Notes: generated by a model not told the origin, from the sequence alone. Shown: positions 43,097 through 52,495, counted from the first letter of the stretch. The stretch is DNA of 64,000 nt from Streptomyces tendae (GCF_014650435.1 NZ_BMUY01000015.1:124001-188000), one strand, 5' to 3'. Made by a program: numbers and translations.

Positions 43097-43169
43097 GTGC
43101 TCTCTCTTCTTCGGGAGGGCGGCAGCGGGGGTTACCGAGCGGTTCTACTTTTAAGTAATGTGCAGGGCG

Positions 43170-43186
43170 GTTGACTCGAAGTCAAC
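43170..43186. promoter_or_regulatory. Operator over the SGNH esterase promoter
   Basis: GTTGACTCGAAGTCAAC is a perfect palindrome with seven-base arms. On the minus strand it includes a TTGACT hexamer that, 17 bases before CACATT, forms a plausible promoter for the esterase gene; a bound regulator would cover the -35 box. Confidence 0.6.
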
Positions 43187-43208
43187 GTTGTTGACAGAGC
43201 TTCTTGCA

Positions 43209-43277
43209 GCGTGCCCGGCACCCCCTGGCCGTGCCCGGCACCACCTGGCCGGGCACGGTCCCCCTAGCCGGGCACGC
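43209..43277. terminator. Nested palindromes after the MFS gene
   Basis: An inner perfect 11-bp stem, CCGTGCCCGGC (43229-43239) with GCCGGGCACGG (43248-43258), sits inside an outer pair GCGTGCCCGGC (43209-43219) with GCCGGGCACGC (43267-43277). The outer right arm lies in the last codons of the MFS gene. It is likely its terminator. Confidence 0.7.
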
Positions 43278-44625
43278 TCTCTGTGGTGCGGGAGGGCACG
43301 GTGTTGCTGCGGGCCTGCCGGGTGCGCGGCCCGAACAGGCTCAGCGCGATCGCACCGACCAGCCAGGTGCCGGCGATGAAGTAGAAGACGCTCCGGTAGC
43401 CGTGCGCGTTGTAGAGGGCCGCCACGATCAGCGGCCCCGCGGCGTTGGACAGCCGGCCGAGCCCGTACGACACGCTGGTGCCCAGGGACCGTCCGCGCGT
43501 GTCGAACAGCTCGGGCGAGTAGGCATAGCCGAGTGCCGTGTAACCGCGCTCGAAGAGGTTGACCAGGAAGCCGAACACGATGATGAGCACCGGGTTGAAC
43601 GTGAGGCCGTACAGGAGCCCGCACACGGCGATCAGCGTGCCGAACGCGGCCAGGCACCACTTGCGTTCGAACCGGTCGGTCACGAGGGCGGCCAGATACG
43701 AGCCGAGCGGCGCGCCGACGGTGGTCAGCGCCACGTAGAAGACCGACTTCTCGACGCTGAAGCCCTCCTTGGCCAGCAGGGTCGGCGCCCAGCTCGAGTA
43801 GCCGAAGAAGCCGATGGTCTGGGTGACCCACAGCACCGTGAGCAGCAGCGTCGGCATCAGGTACTTGCGCTGGAGCAGCAGCCGCAGCGGGGCCTTGGTC
43901 ACCGGCTCCTCCTCGACGGGCGGCGCGGGCGCCGGCAGCGGGCCGTGCTCGGCGGCCACCGACGCCTCGATGTCGCGCAGTACGGCGTCCGCGCTCGCGT
44001 GGTCCCCCCGGCTCTCGAGCCACCGCGGCGACTCCTTGAGGTGCCGGGTGAACAGGACCAGCAGGATGCCGAGCGAGCCCCACAGGTAGACCAGGCGCCA
44101 GGTCCAGTCGGCGAGCGGCACGACCCCGCTCGCGACGAGGTTGGTGACCGGGGTGCCGCAGATGCCGATGACGATGGCGTACGCCTGGTACTTGCCGCGC
44201 ACGGCCGACGGGTACATCTCGTTGACGTAGATGACCGCGACCACGGTCATCGCCGCCAGACCGGCCGAGGTCAGCACCCGGAAGACGGTCAGCGACACCA
44301 GGTCCCAGGAGAACGCCGACGCGAACGAGAAGACGCCGAAGAACAGTGTCGTCAGCAGCAGCGTGCGCTTGCGGCCCAGGCGGTCGGCGACGGTTCCCGC
44401 GACGACCGAGCCGAGGAACATGCCGACGAACGACAGCGAGGTGACGTAGGCGACCTGGTCGACCGAGATGCCCCACAGGTCGACGAGCTTGGGGGCGGTG
44501 GTCGCGAAGGTGTTGATGTCCGCGAACTCGAAGAAGTAGGCGAACGAGACGGCGAGCAGGGTGACTTTGTGGAACCGGGAGACCGGCAGCCGGTCCAGCC
44601 GGTTCAGTGCGTTGGCGTGCTGCAT
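43264..44625 (-). CDS. MFS transporter, aromatic acid type
   Basis: 453 residues with twelve predicted helices. The motif A loop GTVADRLGRKRTLL between helices 2 and 3, and VTDRFERKWC between 8 and 9, fit the sugar/aromatic-acid MFS group. It is last of the ligJ-ligI-MFS minus-strand operon, 55 bases after ligI, so import of an aromatic or dicarboxylic acid is likely. The cytoplasmic loop between helices 6 and 7 is long and Pro-rich. Confidence 0.88.
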   Translation of the reverse strand: MQHANALNRLDRLPVSRFHKVTLLAVSFAYFFEFADINTFATTAPKLVDLWGISVDQVAYVTSLSFVGMFLGSVVAGTVADRLGRKRTLLLTTLFFGVFSFASAFSWDLVSLTVFRVLTSAGLAAMTVVAVIYVNEMYPSAVRGKYQAYAIVIGICGTPVTNLVASGVVPLADWTWRLVYLWGSLGILLVLFTRHLKESPRWLESRGDHASADAVLRDIEASVAAEHGPLPAPAPPVEEEPVTKAPLRLLLQRKYLMPTLLLTVLWVTQTIGFFGYSSWAPTLLAKEGFSVEKSVFYVALTTVGAPLGSYLAALVTDRFERKWCLAAFGTLIAVCGLLYGLTFNPVLIIVFGFLVNLFERGYTALGYAYSPELFDTRGRSLGTSVSYGLGRLSNAAGPLIVAALYNAHGYRSVFYFIAGTWLVGAIALSLFGPRTRQARSNTVPSRTTESVPG

Positions 44626-44680
44626 GACGGGGTCCTTGTCGCGGGGATCGGGGACGGCGACGGCCGGGAGGGGGAGCGGC

Positions 44681-45598
44681 TCACCGGTCGCCGGGCCAGT
44701 ACAGGCGGGTCGGGTTGTCCACCAGCAGTCGGCGTTGCTGCTCCTCGGTCACGGCGATCCGCCGTACGTGGTCGACGAGGAGGCCGTCGTCGGGCATGTG
44801 GTCGGTGAGATTGGGATGCGGCCAGTCCGTGCCCCACAGCACGCGGTCGCCGAACTCCTCGACGACGCGGCGGGAGAAGGGCAGGACGTCGGCGTAGGGC
44901 GCGCGCTCCCCGTCCAGCGCGGCGGGACCGCTCACGCTCAGCCGCTCGGGACAGGACACCTTGACCCACACCTCGCCCCGGTCGGTGAAGCGCAGGAAAC
45001 GCGAGAACTCGGGGCCGTCCACCGGCTTCGTCACGTCCGGTCGCCCCATGTGGTCCACGACCAGCGGCGTGGGCAAGGAGGTGAAGAAGTCCGCCAGTTC
45101 GGGCAGGTCGGCGCTCTCGAAGTAGAGGACGACGTGCCAGCCGAGCGGGGCGATCCGCCGTGCGATCGTGCGCAGGGCGTCCTTGGGCGACGCGTCGACC
45201 AGCCGGCGCACGAAGTTGAACCGCACCCCGCGCACACCCGCCGCGTCCAGCTCCCGCAGCTCGGCATCACTGACGTCCGGCCGGACGGTCGCCACGCCGC
45301 GCGCCCGACCGCCGCTCGCCCGCACCGCGTCGAGCATGGCGCTGTTGTCGGCACCGTGGCAGGTGGCCTGCACGATCACCTGGCGGTCGACGCCCAGATG
45401 GTCGCGGAGGGCGAAGAGCCGGTCCTTGCCCGCGTCGCAGGGCGTGTACTTGCGCTCCGGGGCGAACGGGAACTCCGCCTGCGGACCGAACACGTGGCAG
45501 TGGGCGTCGACCGTGCCGGGCGGCAGCCGGAAGGAGGGCTCGGACGGGGCCGGGTGCCAGTCCAGCCAGCCGGGGGTCTTGGCAGCGAGGGTGGTCAT
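44681..45598 (-). CDS. ligI: 2-pyrone-4,6-dicarboxylate hydrolase-like (LigI)
   Basis: 305 residues, an amidohydrolase with TIM-barrel metal motifs DAHCHVFGP at the N-terminus and WGTDWPHPN near the C-terminus. Both are characteristic of LigI, which opens the pyrone ring of PDC to 4-oxalomesaconate in the 4,5-cleavage route from protocatechuate or gallate. It is one base from the ligJ-like gene, whose product acts next. Assignment rests on motifs and pairing. Confidence 0.8.
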   Translation of the reverse strand: MTTLAAKTPGWLDWHPAPSEPSFRLPPGTVDAHCHVFGPQAEFPFAPERKYTPCDAGKDRLFALRDHLGVDRQVIVQATCHGADNSAMLDAVRASGGRARGVATVRPDVSDAELRELDAAGVRGVRFNFVRRLVDASPKDALRTIARRIAPLGWHVVLYFESADLPELADFFTSLPTPLVVDHMGRPDVTKPVDGPEFSRFLRFTDRGEVWVKVSCPERLSVSGPAALDGERAPYADVLPFSRRVVEEFGDRVLWGTDWPHPNLTDHMPDDGLLVDHVRRIAVTEEQQRRLLVDNPTRLYWPGDR

Positions 45599-45599
45599 G

Positions 45600-46625
45600 T
45601 CAGCGCCCCTGTCGCTTCAGCAGCGCGTCCAGACGCGGGTACACCGACCGTGCGTTGTGCTCCCGCACGGCGGCGACCTGCTCCGCGGACAGGGCGGACG
45701 CCTCGACATAGCGCCGGGTGTCGTCGAAGTGGTGGCCCGTGCACGGGTCGACGTCCCGCACGGCGCCGATCATCTCGGAGGCGAACAGCACGTTCCGGGC
45801 CGGAACCACGTCGAGGAGCAGGTCGATGCCGGGCTGGTGGTACACGCAGGTGTCGAAGAAGACGTTGCCGAGGACGTGCTCCTCCAGCGGCGGTTTGCCC
45901 AGCGCCATGGCCAGACCGCGGAACCGGCCCCAGTGGTACGGCACCGCCCCGCCGCCGTGCGGGAGCACCAGCCGCAGGGTGGGGAAGTCGGTGAACAGGT
46001 CTCCCTGCACGAGCTGCATGAAAGCCGTGGTGTCGGCGTTGAGGTAGTGCGCGCCGGTGGTGTGGAAGGCCGGGTTCACGCTCGTGCTGACGTGGACCAT
46101 CGCCGGGACGTCGTACTCGACCAGCTTCTCGTAGAGCGGGTACCAGGAGCGGTCGGTGAGCGGGGGAGCGGTCCAGTGACCGCCCGAGGGGTCGGGGTTG
46201 AGGTTCACCGCGACCGCGCCGTACTCCTCGACGCAGCGCGTCAGCTCCGGGACGCAGGTGGCCGGGTCGACGCCCGGCGACTGCGGCAGCATCGCGGCCG
46301 GGACGAAGCGCTCGGGGTAGAGCGCGGCGACGCGGGCGCACAGCTCGTTGCAGAGCGCCGCCCACGCGGCCGAGGTGCGGAAGTCACCCACGTGGTGCGC
46401 CATGAACGACGCCCGGGGCGAGAACACGGTGACGTCGATGCCGCGCTCGTCCATCATCCGCAACTGGTTCGGCTCGACGCTCTCGCGCAGTTCGTCGTCA
46501 CCGATCCGCAGGCCGGCGGGCGAGGGCGCCGCCGCCGAGCCGACCAGGGCGGCGATCTGCCGCTCCCGCCAGGCGGCCAGGGCCGGCGGGGCCGTGGTGT
46601 AGTGACCGTGACAGTCGATGATCAT
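45600..46625 (-). CDS. ligJ: 4-oxalomesaconate hydratase-like (LigJ)
   Basis: 341 residues. The start MIIDCHGHYTTAP is the LigJ signature, a zinc-bound amidohydrolase-fold hydratase that adds water to 4-oxalomesaconate. Further blocks are MVHVSTSVNP and LPHGGGAVPYHWGRF. It is the first gene of the operon with ligI and a transporter. The ring-cleaving dioxygenase (LigAB or GalA type), the LigC dehydrogenase and the CHA aldolase are absent from the window. Confidence 0.82.
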   Translation of the reverse strand: MIIDCHGHYTTAPPALAAWRERQIAALVGSAAAPSPAGLRIGDDELRESVEPNQLRMMDERGIDVTVFSPRASFMAHHVGDFRTSAAWAALCNELCARVAALYPERFVPAAMLPQSPGVDPATCVPELTRCVEEYGAVAVNLNPDPSGGHWTAPPLTDRSWYPLYEKLVEYDVPAMVHVSTSVNPAFHTTGAHYLNADTTAFMQLVQGDLFTDFPTLRLVLPHGGGAVPYHWGRFRGLAMALGKPPLEEHVLGNVFFDTCVYHQPGIDLLLDVVPARNVLFASEMIGAVRDVDPCTGHHFDDTRRYVEASALSAEQVAAVREHNARSVYPRLDALLKRQGR

Positions 46626-46790
46626 GGGCTGCGTCCTCCGGGCTCGGGTCGTCGTCGACCGCGGCAGCCTCTCCCCGCCCGCCCGGCGGCCGGGAGCCGG
46701 CCGGACACAGAACTAACCTCCCCTTAACAAGAGCGCCGCCCCGACCGTCCACCCAGCGGACCAGGCGTAACGTGCCGCCGAGCGTGGTCT

Positions 46791-46818
46791 ACATTCGGAC
46801 GCAGACATCCGGACGCAG
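46791..46818. promoter_or_regulatory. 14-bp direct repeat before the response regulator
   Basis: ACATTCGGACGCAG and ACATCCGGACGCAG are in tandem with one mismatch, 43 bases before the response-regulator start and facing ligJ on the other side. OmpR-class regulators bind such tandem half-sites. The remaining 46626-46790 stretch shows no clear promoter. Confidence 0.55.
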
Positions 46819-46860
46819 GCATTCCGAAATGGCCACTGCGACCTGGAAGGGAGGCGGCAG

Positions 46861-47523
46861 ATGCAGATACTGCTGGCCGAGGACGACGACGGCGTCGCCG
46901 GAGCGCTCGTGGAGGTCCTGTACGACCACGGCCACATCACCCGGCGGGTCACCCGCGGCAGGGACGTGCTGACCTACCACCGCAGCTCGGACCTGCTCCT
47001 CCTCGACCTGGGCCTGCCCGACGTGGACGGCCTGGAGGTGCTGCGCAGGCTGCGGGCGGTCAGCGACCTGTCCGTGCTGGTGCTGACGGCGCGCGGCGAC
47101 GAGCGCTCGGTGGTGCGGGGGCTGCGGCTCGGCGCCGACGACTACCTCGTCAAGCCGGTGCGGCTGACCGAGCTGCTGGCCCGCATCGAGGCCGTCACCC
47201 GGCGCACCGCCGCCGCCCGGGCGCCGCGCGGCGCCCGTACCGTGCGCGTCGGTGACGTGGAGATCGCGCTGGACGCCCGGCAGGTCCGCGTCGACGGGGC
47301 GGAGGTGGAGCTGACCACCAAGGAGTTCGACGTCCTCGCCGTGCTGGCGCGCCGGGCCGGAACGGCGATCAGCCGTGAGCAGGTGCTCGACGAGGTGTGG
47401 GGCGACGCCTACCACGCCGTGTCCCGCTCCCTGGACGTGCACCTCACCCAGTTGCGGGCCAAGCTGGGCCGCCCGGAGCTGCTCACCACGATCCGGGGCT
47501 TCGGCTTCCGACTCGGCGACTGA
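46861..47523 (+). CDS. OmpR-type response regulator
   Basis: 220 residues. The receiver domain has the acidic pocket EDDD at 7-10, phospho-acceptor Asp49 in LLLLDLGLPD, and the lysine in DDYLVKPV. The C-terminal winged helix (about 125-220) ends in DVHLTQLRAKLGRPELLTT. Closest in type to TctD, which controls tricarboxylate uptake. It is followed nine bases later by its kinase and then a TAXI binding protein. Confidence 0.93.
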   Translation: MQILLAEDDDGVAGALVEVLYDHGHITRRVTRGRDVLTYHRSSDLLLLDLGLPDVDGLEVLRRLRAVSDLSVLVLTARGDERSVVRGLRLGADDYLVKPVRLTELLARIEAVTRRTAAARAPRGARTVRVGDVEIALDARQVRVDGAEVELTTKEFDVLAVLARRAGTAISREQVLDEVWGDAYHAVSRSLDVHLTQLRAKLGRPELLTTIRGFGFRLGD

Positions 47524-47532
47524 GGACCGCGC

Positions 47533-48972
47533 GTGCGCACCCGGGTACAGACCGTGCTGCTGCTGTTCGGCGTGCTGGCGGTGGCCGCCTTCGCCGTCCC
47601 GCTGCTGCTGTTCACCGCCTCCGACCGCACCCAGCAGCTGGTCCTCGCCCGCAGCTCCGACCTGGACCGTTTCGCGTCCCTCATGGACCGGGCGGCGGGC
47701 AACGGCGACACCTCGGCGATCGCCGCCGAGGCCCGGCGCTACACCCAGCTCTACGGCGAACCCCTCGTCGTCACCGACACCCGCGGGGACCCCGTCGTGC
47801 AGACCGGCGGCATGCGGGCCGCCGACCCCGCCGTAGCCCGGCTGGTCGACGCGGCCCTGCGCAACCAGAGCACGCACCCGCGCGCCGCCCTGCGGCCCTG
47901 GTCCCGCGGGCACCGCATGTTCGCGACGCCGGCGGGCACCGGCACCCAGGTCTCCGGAGCCGTGGTGCTGCGCGCCGACGTGGACACGGCCGCCGGGGAC
48001 ATCGCCCGGCGCTGGGCCGCCGTCCTGGCCGGCACCGCGCTGGTCGCCCTCGCCTGCACGGTACTGGCCCGGGCGGCGACCCGGTGGGTGGTCAGCCCGC
48101 TGCGCCGGCTCGACCGCGCGGTCGGCGAGCTGGCGGCGGGGCTCCCGCCCGAACACACCGTGCCCGGCGGCCCGCCGGGGCAGCGCGGCTCCGCCTCCGT
48201 CGGCGGACCGCCCGAACTGCGCCAACTCGCCACCGGCTTCAACCGCATGGCCCGCACCGTCACCGCCGCACTGGAACAGCAACGCAGACTGGTCGCCGAC
48301 ACCTCCCACCAGATGCGCAACCCCATGGCCGCCCTCCGGCTGCGGGTGGACGCCCTCCAGACCCACCTGCGGCCCACCGGCGAGCGCACCTACGCCGGGG
48401 TCAACACCGAACTCGACCGGCTGGAGACCCTGCTCGACGACATCCTGGCCCTCGCCGCCGCCGAGCACCGGGCCGGGGAACTCACGGTCACCGACGACCC
48501 GGGCGCACACTGCGACGCCGCCGAGGTCACGCTGGGCCGGCACCGGCTGTGGGAACCGGTCGCGCGCCGCGCCGCGGTCCGTCTCACCGCCGACGTGGCC
48601 GGGCCGGTCCCGGCCGCCTGCACCGACCGCGAACTGGCCCAGGTGACGGACATCCTGCTGGACAACGCGATCAAGTACGCGGGCGACGGCGCCCACGTCC
48701 GGCTGCGCTGCGCCGCCGAAGGTCCCTGCGCGGTCGTCACCGTCACCGACGACGGCCCCGGGCTGCGGGCGGAGGAGATCGACCGGGCCACCACCCGGTT
48801 CTGGCGCTCGGCCCGCCAGGCCGGGACGTCCGGCACGGGCCTGGGCCTCGCCATCGCCGAGCAACTCCTGGCCGGCCGCGGCGGCCGCCTGGAACTGACC
48901 CCGGCACACCCGCGCGGCCTGCGAACCCGCGCCGTCGTACCGGGTGTGCCCGCCGGGGGCGAGGCGCGGTGA
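47533..48972 (+). CDS. Sensor histidine kinase
   Basis: 479 residues from a GTG at 47533. Two transmembrane helices (about 8-28 and 160-185) flank an extracytoplasmic sensor domain, followed by HAMP and the H-box ADTSHQMRNPMAAL with His259, then the N-box DNAIKYAG and G-boxes DDGPGL and GTGLGLAIAEQLL. It should phosphorylate the preceding response regulator. Genomic company (TAXI protein, LigIJ operon) suggests it senses an organic acid. Confidence 0.93.
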   Translation: MRTRVQTVLLLFGVLAVAAFAVPLLLFTASDRTQQLVLARSSDLDRFASLMDRAAGNGDTSAIAAEARRYTQLYGEPLVVTDTRGDPVVQTGGMRAADPAVARLVDAALRNQSTHPRAALRPWSRGHRMFATPAGTGTQVSGAVVLRADVDTAAGDIARRWAAVLAGTALVALACTVLARAATRWVVSPLRRLDRAVGELAAGLPPEHTVPGGPPGQRGSASVGGPPELRQLATGFNRMARTVTAALEQQRRLVADTSHQMRNPMAALRLRVDALQTHLRPTGERTYAGVNTELDRLETLLDDILALAAAEHRAGELTVTDDPGAHCDAAEVTLGRHRLWEPVARRAAVRLTADVAGPVPAACTDRELAQVTDILLDNAIKYAGDGAHVRLRCAAEGPCAVVTVTDDGPGLRAEEIDRATTRFWRSARQAGTSGTGLGLAIAEQLLAGRGGRLELTPAHPRGLRTRAVVPGVPAGGEAR

Positions 48973-49114
48973 CGGGGCGTACCGCGCCGCGGTCGGCCCT
49001 CGCGGGTGTCCTCGACGCCGAGCCCGGGTACGGCGGGAGTCCGGCAGCGGCGTGTTCCCGGAGCGCGCGGTCCGGTGCCGCGGCGGGTCCCGCGCCGACG
49101 AAGGAGGAGGCCCG

Positions 49115-50098
49115 GTGAACCGGCGCAGCGTCCTGCGGGCCGCGTTCGGTACCGCCGCCGCGGGCGCCCTCGGCGGCGTGCTCGCCGGTGACCTCGCGCA
49201 CGGGAGCTCCGGACCGGACGGTGTGCTGCGGCTGGCCACCGGCGAACCGACCGCCTTCTACGCCGCCTTCGGCCGGCTCCTCGCCGACCAGGTGGAGGCG
49301 GCCCACCCCGGGCTGCGCTGCCGTGTCCGCACCACCGCCGGGAGCATCACCAACATCGAACTGCTCCGCGACGGCGAGGCCGATCTCGGCCTCGTCCTCA
49401 CCGACACGGCCCGCGCCGCCCAGGGCACCGGGCTCTTCCCGCGGCCGGTGCCCCTGAGCGCGATCGGCCGGGTCTACGAGACGTACCTCCAGTTCGCCGT
49501 ACGCGCCGACGCCCCCGTGCGCAGCGTGGCCGACCTGGCCGGGCACCCCGTCTCGCTCGGCGCCGTCGGCTCCGGCGCGGCCCACCTCGGCGCGCGGCTG
49601 CTGAGCGCCGCGGGTCTGAGGCCCGGCACCGACGTCCCGGTACGGCACCTGCGGCTGGCCGACGCGGCGGCGGCCCTGCGGGCGGGCACCGTGGTCGGAC
49701 TGCTGGTCGCGGGTGGCGTGCCGCTGCCCACCCTCTCCGACCTGGACCGCGATCCCGGCCTGCGCTTCCTGCCGCTGGCCGGTCTCCTGCCCGGCCTCGC
49801 CGGCGGCCGGGACGGCATGGCCGCCTCGGGACTTGAGGAGGTGTCCCTGCCGCAGAACGCGTACCGCGCCTCGGCCGGTGTCGCGACCGTCGGCGTCTCC
49901 AACCTCCTGGTGTGCCGCCCCGACCTGGACCCCGCCCTCGCCGGCACCCTCACCCGCCTCCTGGTGCGACGCGCCCCCGAGTTCGTGCCGGACCACGCCG
50001 TCGGCGCCCAGTTCCTCGACGTCCGCAGCCTCATCGGCACCGGCGGCGTGCCACTGCACCCGGGAGCGGCCGCGGCGTACCGGTCGCTGCACGGCTAG
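49115..50098 (+). CDS. TAXI family TRAP solute-binding protein
   Basis: 327 residues from a GTG at 49115, five bases after a very strong AAGGAGGAGG. The N-terminus NRRSVLRAAFG looks like a twin-arginine signal. The body is a TAXI-type periplasmic-binding fold: LRLATGEPTAFYAAFG, then TTAGSITNIELLRDGEADLGL. TAXI proteins normally feed a TRAP permease, but no TRAP membrane gene is in the window. It may act as a ligand-binding accessory to the sensor kinase instead. Confidence 0.85.
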   Translation: MNRRSVLRAAFGTAAAGALGGVLAGDLAHGSSGPDGVLRLATGEPTAFYAAFGRLLADQVEAAHPGLRCRVRTTAGSITNIELLRDGEADLGLVLTDTARAAQGTGLFPRPVPLSAIGRVYETYLQFAVRADAPVRSVADLAGHPVSLGAVGSGAAHLGARLLSAAGLRPGTDVPVRHLRLADAAAALRAGTVVGLLVAGGVPLPTLSDLDRDPGLRFLPLAGLLPGLAGGRDGMAASGLEEVSLPQNAYRASAGVATVGVSNLLVCRPDLDPALAGTLTRLLVRRAPEFVPDHAVGAQFLDVRSLIGTGGVPLHPGAAAAYRSLHG

Positions 50099-50141
50099 GG
50101 GGTGTCGTTCGGATCAGGTCGGCCGCGGCCTGCGGTGCCTT

Positions 50142-50471
50142 GTGGCCGACCCGGGCGACCTCTTCGACCTGCCGGACGACGAGGCGGACGCGGAGTTCGA
50201 GCTGCGCCTGCGCGCCATGGAGACGGCCGTGGCCCGGCTGGACGCCGAAGGCGTCTTCGGCACCGGCGCCGACCGGCACCGCGTCGTCGCCACCGTCGAG
50301 GTGCCGTCCGAGGACGGCAACGACGAGCGGACCCTGCGGCTGAACCCGCCCGAGGCGCTGGTGGACTGGGCGGTGGAGACGGGCGCGGACGTCGTCCGGC
50401 CGACGCCGACGGACGCGCCTCGCTGTTCTAGAGTTGCCCTCACCAGTGCAGACGACTCTGTGGACCTGTGA
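50142..50471 (+). pseudogene. Remnant resembling DUF4303 proteins
   Basis: The translated stretch VADPGDLFDLPDDEADAEFE to RLNPPEALVDWAVE resembles, from memory, the C-terminal half of Streptomyces DUF4303-type proteins. There is no ribosome site and no N-terminal half: the frame upstream is the antisense-like shadow of the TAXI gene. The last 30 or so codons run into the htpG leader. It looks like a truncated gene remnant rather than a working CDS. Confidence 0.45.
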
Positions 50472-50485
50472 GGTACTCACCAGCC

Positions 50486-52408
50486 ATGACGACCGAAACG
50501 TTTGAGTTCCAGGTAGAGGCGCGTCAGCTGCTCCAGCTGATGATTCACTCCGTCTACTCGAACAAGGATGTCTTCCTGCGCGAGCTCGTCTCCAACGCCT
50601 CCGACGCGCTGGACAAGCTGCGCCTGGCCACCCTGCGCGACGACGCGCCCGACGCCGACGTGAGCGACCTGCACATCGAGTTGGAGGTCGACAAGGACGC
50701 CCGCACCCTGACCGTGCGGGACAACGGCATCGGCATGTCGTACGACGAGGTCACCCGGCTGATCGGCACGATCGCCAACTCGGGCACCGCCAAGTTCCTG
50801 GAGGAGCTGCGGGAGGCCAAGGACGCGGCCGGGGCCGACGGTCTCATCGGCCAGTTCGGCGTCGGCTTCTACTCGGGCTTCATGGTGGCGGACGAGGTCA
50901 CCCTGGTCACCCGGCACGCCGGCGAGACCGAGGGCACCCGGTGGACCTCGCGCGGCGAGGGCACGTACACCCTGGAGCGGATCGGCGAGGCCCCGCAGGG
51001 CACCGCGGTCACGCTGCACCTCAAGCCCGCCGACGCCGAGAACCAGCTGCACGACTACACCTCCGCGTGGAAGATCAAGGAGATCGTCAAGCGGTACTCG
51101 GACTTCATCACCTGGCCGGTCCGCCTGCTGCCCGAGCCGGGCAAGGACGGTGACGGCAGTGACGGCGACGGCGCCGAGGCGCGCGAGGCCGAGACGCTCA
51201 ACTCCATGAAGGCCCTGTGGGCGCGCCCGCGCGACGAGGTGTCCGACGAGGAGTACCACGAGCTGTACAAGCACATCGCTCACGACTGGCGCGACCCGCT
51301 GGAGACGATCCGGCTCCAGGCGGAGGGCACCTTCGAGTACCAGGCCCTGCTCTTCGTGCCCTCGCACGCCCCGCACGACCTCTTCACCCAGGGCTACCAG
51401 CGAGGCGTCCAGCTGTACGTGAAGCGCGTCTTCATCATGGACGACTGCGAGGAGCTGCTGCCGCCCTACCTCCGCTTCGTCAAGGGCGTCGTCGACGCGC
51501 AGGACCTCTCGCTCAACGTCTCCCGGGAGATCCTCCAGCAGGACCGCCACATCCGGATGATCCAGCGCCGGCTGACGAAGAAGGTCCTCTCGACGGTCAA
51601 GGACCTCAGGACGTCGGCGCCGGACCGCTACGCCACGTTCTGGCGGGAGTTCGGCGCGGTGCTCAAGGAAGGTCTGGTGACCGACTCCGACAACCGGGAC
51701 GCGATCCTCGCCGCCTGCTCGTTCGCGTCCACCCACGACGCCGAGGAGCCCACCGCGCTCAAGGACTACGTGGAGCGGATGAAGGACGGGCAGGACGACA
51801 TCTACTACATGACGGGCGAGTCCCGGCAGGCCATCGAGAACTCCCCGCACATGGAGGCGTTCCGGGCCAAGGGCGTCGAGGTCCTCCTGCTCACCGACGC
51901 CGTCGACGAGGTCTGGGTCGACGCGGTGGGGGAGTACGAGGGCAAGACGCTGCGCTCGGTGGCCAAGGGCGAGATCGACCTGTCCGGCACCGACGAGGAC
52001 AAGAGCGAGGCCGAGAAGGAGAAGCAGGGAGAGGAGTACGCCGGGCTGCTCGGCTGGATGACCGAGCACCTGGGCGAGGAGGTCAAGGAGGTCCGCCTCT
52101 CCTCCCGCCTCACCGTATCCCCGGCCTGCGTCGTCTCCGACGCGGGCGACCTGACGCCCGCCCTGGAGAACATGTACCGGGCGATGGGCCAGGAGGTGCC
52201 CGGCGCCAAGCGGATCCTGGAGCTCAACCCGGAGCACCAGCTGGTGAAGTCGCTGAACCGGGCCTGGACCGACCGGCAGGACCGCGCGGAGCTGACCGAG
52301 ACCGCCGAACTGCTGCACGCCCTCGCGGTGCTCGCCGAGGGCGGCCGGCCCAAGGAGCCCGCCCGCTTCGTGCAGCTGATGGCGGACCGCCTGGAGCGCA
52401 CGCTGTAA
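50486..52408 (+). CDS. htpG: Hsp90 chaperone HtpG
   Basis: 640 residues from the ATG at 50486; a GTG at 50468 is also in frame. GHKL ATPase motifs are all visible: [30 protein letters not shown], and GQFGVGFYS. The middle domain ([10 protein letters not shown]) and C-terminal dimerisation domain follow. Cytosolic ATP-dependent chaperone for stress-damaged clients. It is a monocistronic unit ended by a strong hairpin. I found no HAIR or CIRCE box upstream. Confidence 0.97.
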
Positions 52409-52430
52409 CCGGGCCGCGAGGACACCGGCT

Positions 52431-52468
52431 CCACGCCGTCCCGCCATCCGCATGGCGAGACGGCGTGG
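52431..52468 (+). terminator. htpG terminator
   Basis: CCACGCCGTC and GACGGCGTGG enclose a second stem, CGCCAT/ATGGCG, with one mismatch between the stems and a CCGC loop: 16 of 17 positions pair. Confidence 0.85.
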
Positions 52469-52495
52469 CATCCGGAGCGCACCCATCCGTATCTT
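52466..52495 (+). promoter_or_regulatory. Promoter of the leader peptide/YeeE unit
   Basis: TATCTT (52490-52495) is a reasonable -10 box; TGGCAT (52466-52471) with an 18-base spacer is a weak -35. The leader ATG follows the -10 box by seven bases, implying a leaderless transcript. The -35 overlaps the htpG terminator. Confidence 0.45.

Noticed and set aside
46626..46860. PhoP-type box around CTTAAC near 46720
   Set aside because: Only one weak half-site; it does not form the direct-repeat units a PHO box requires.
49713..50141. Upstream part of the frame leading into the DUF4303-like remnant
   Set aside because: It is an alternative frame of the TAXI gene and carries no family motif.
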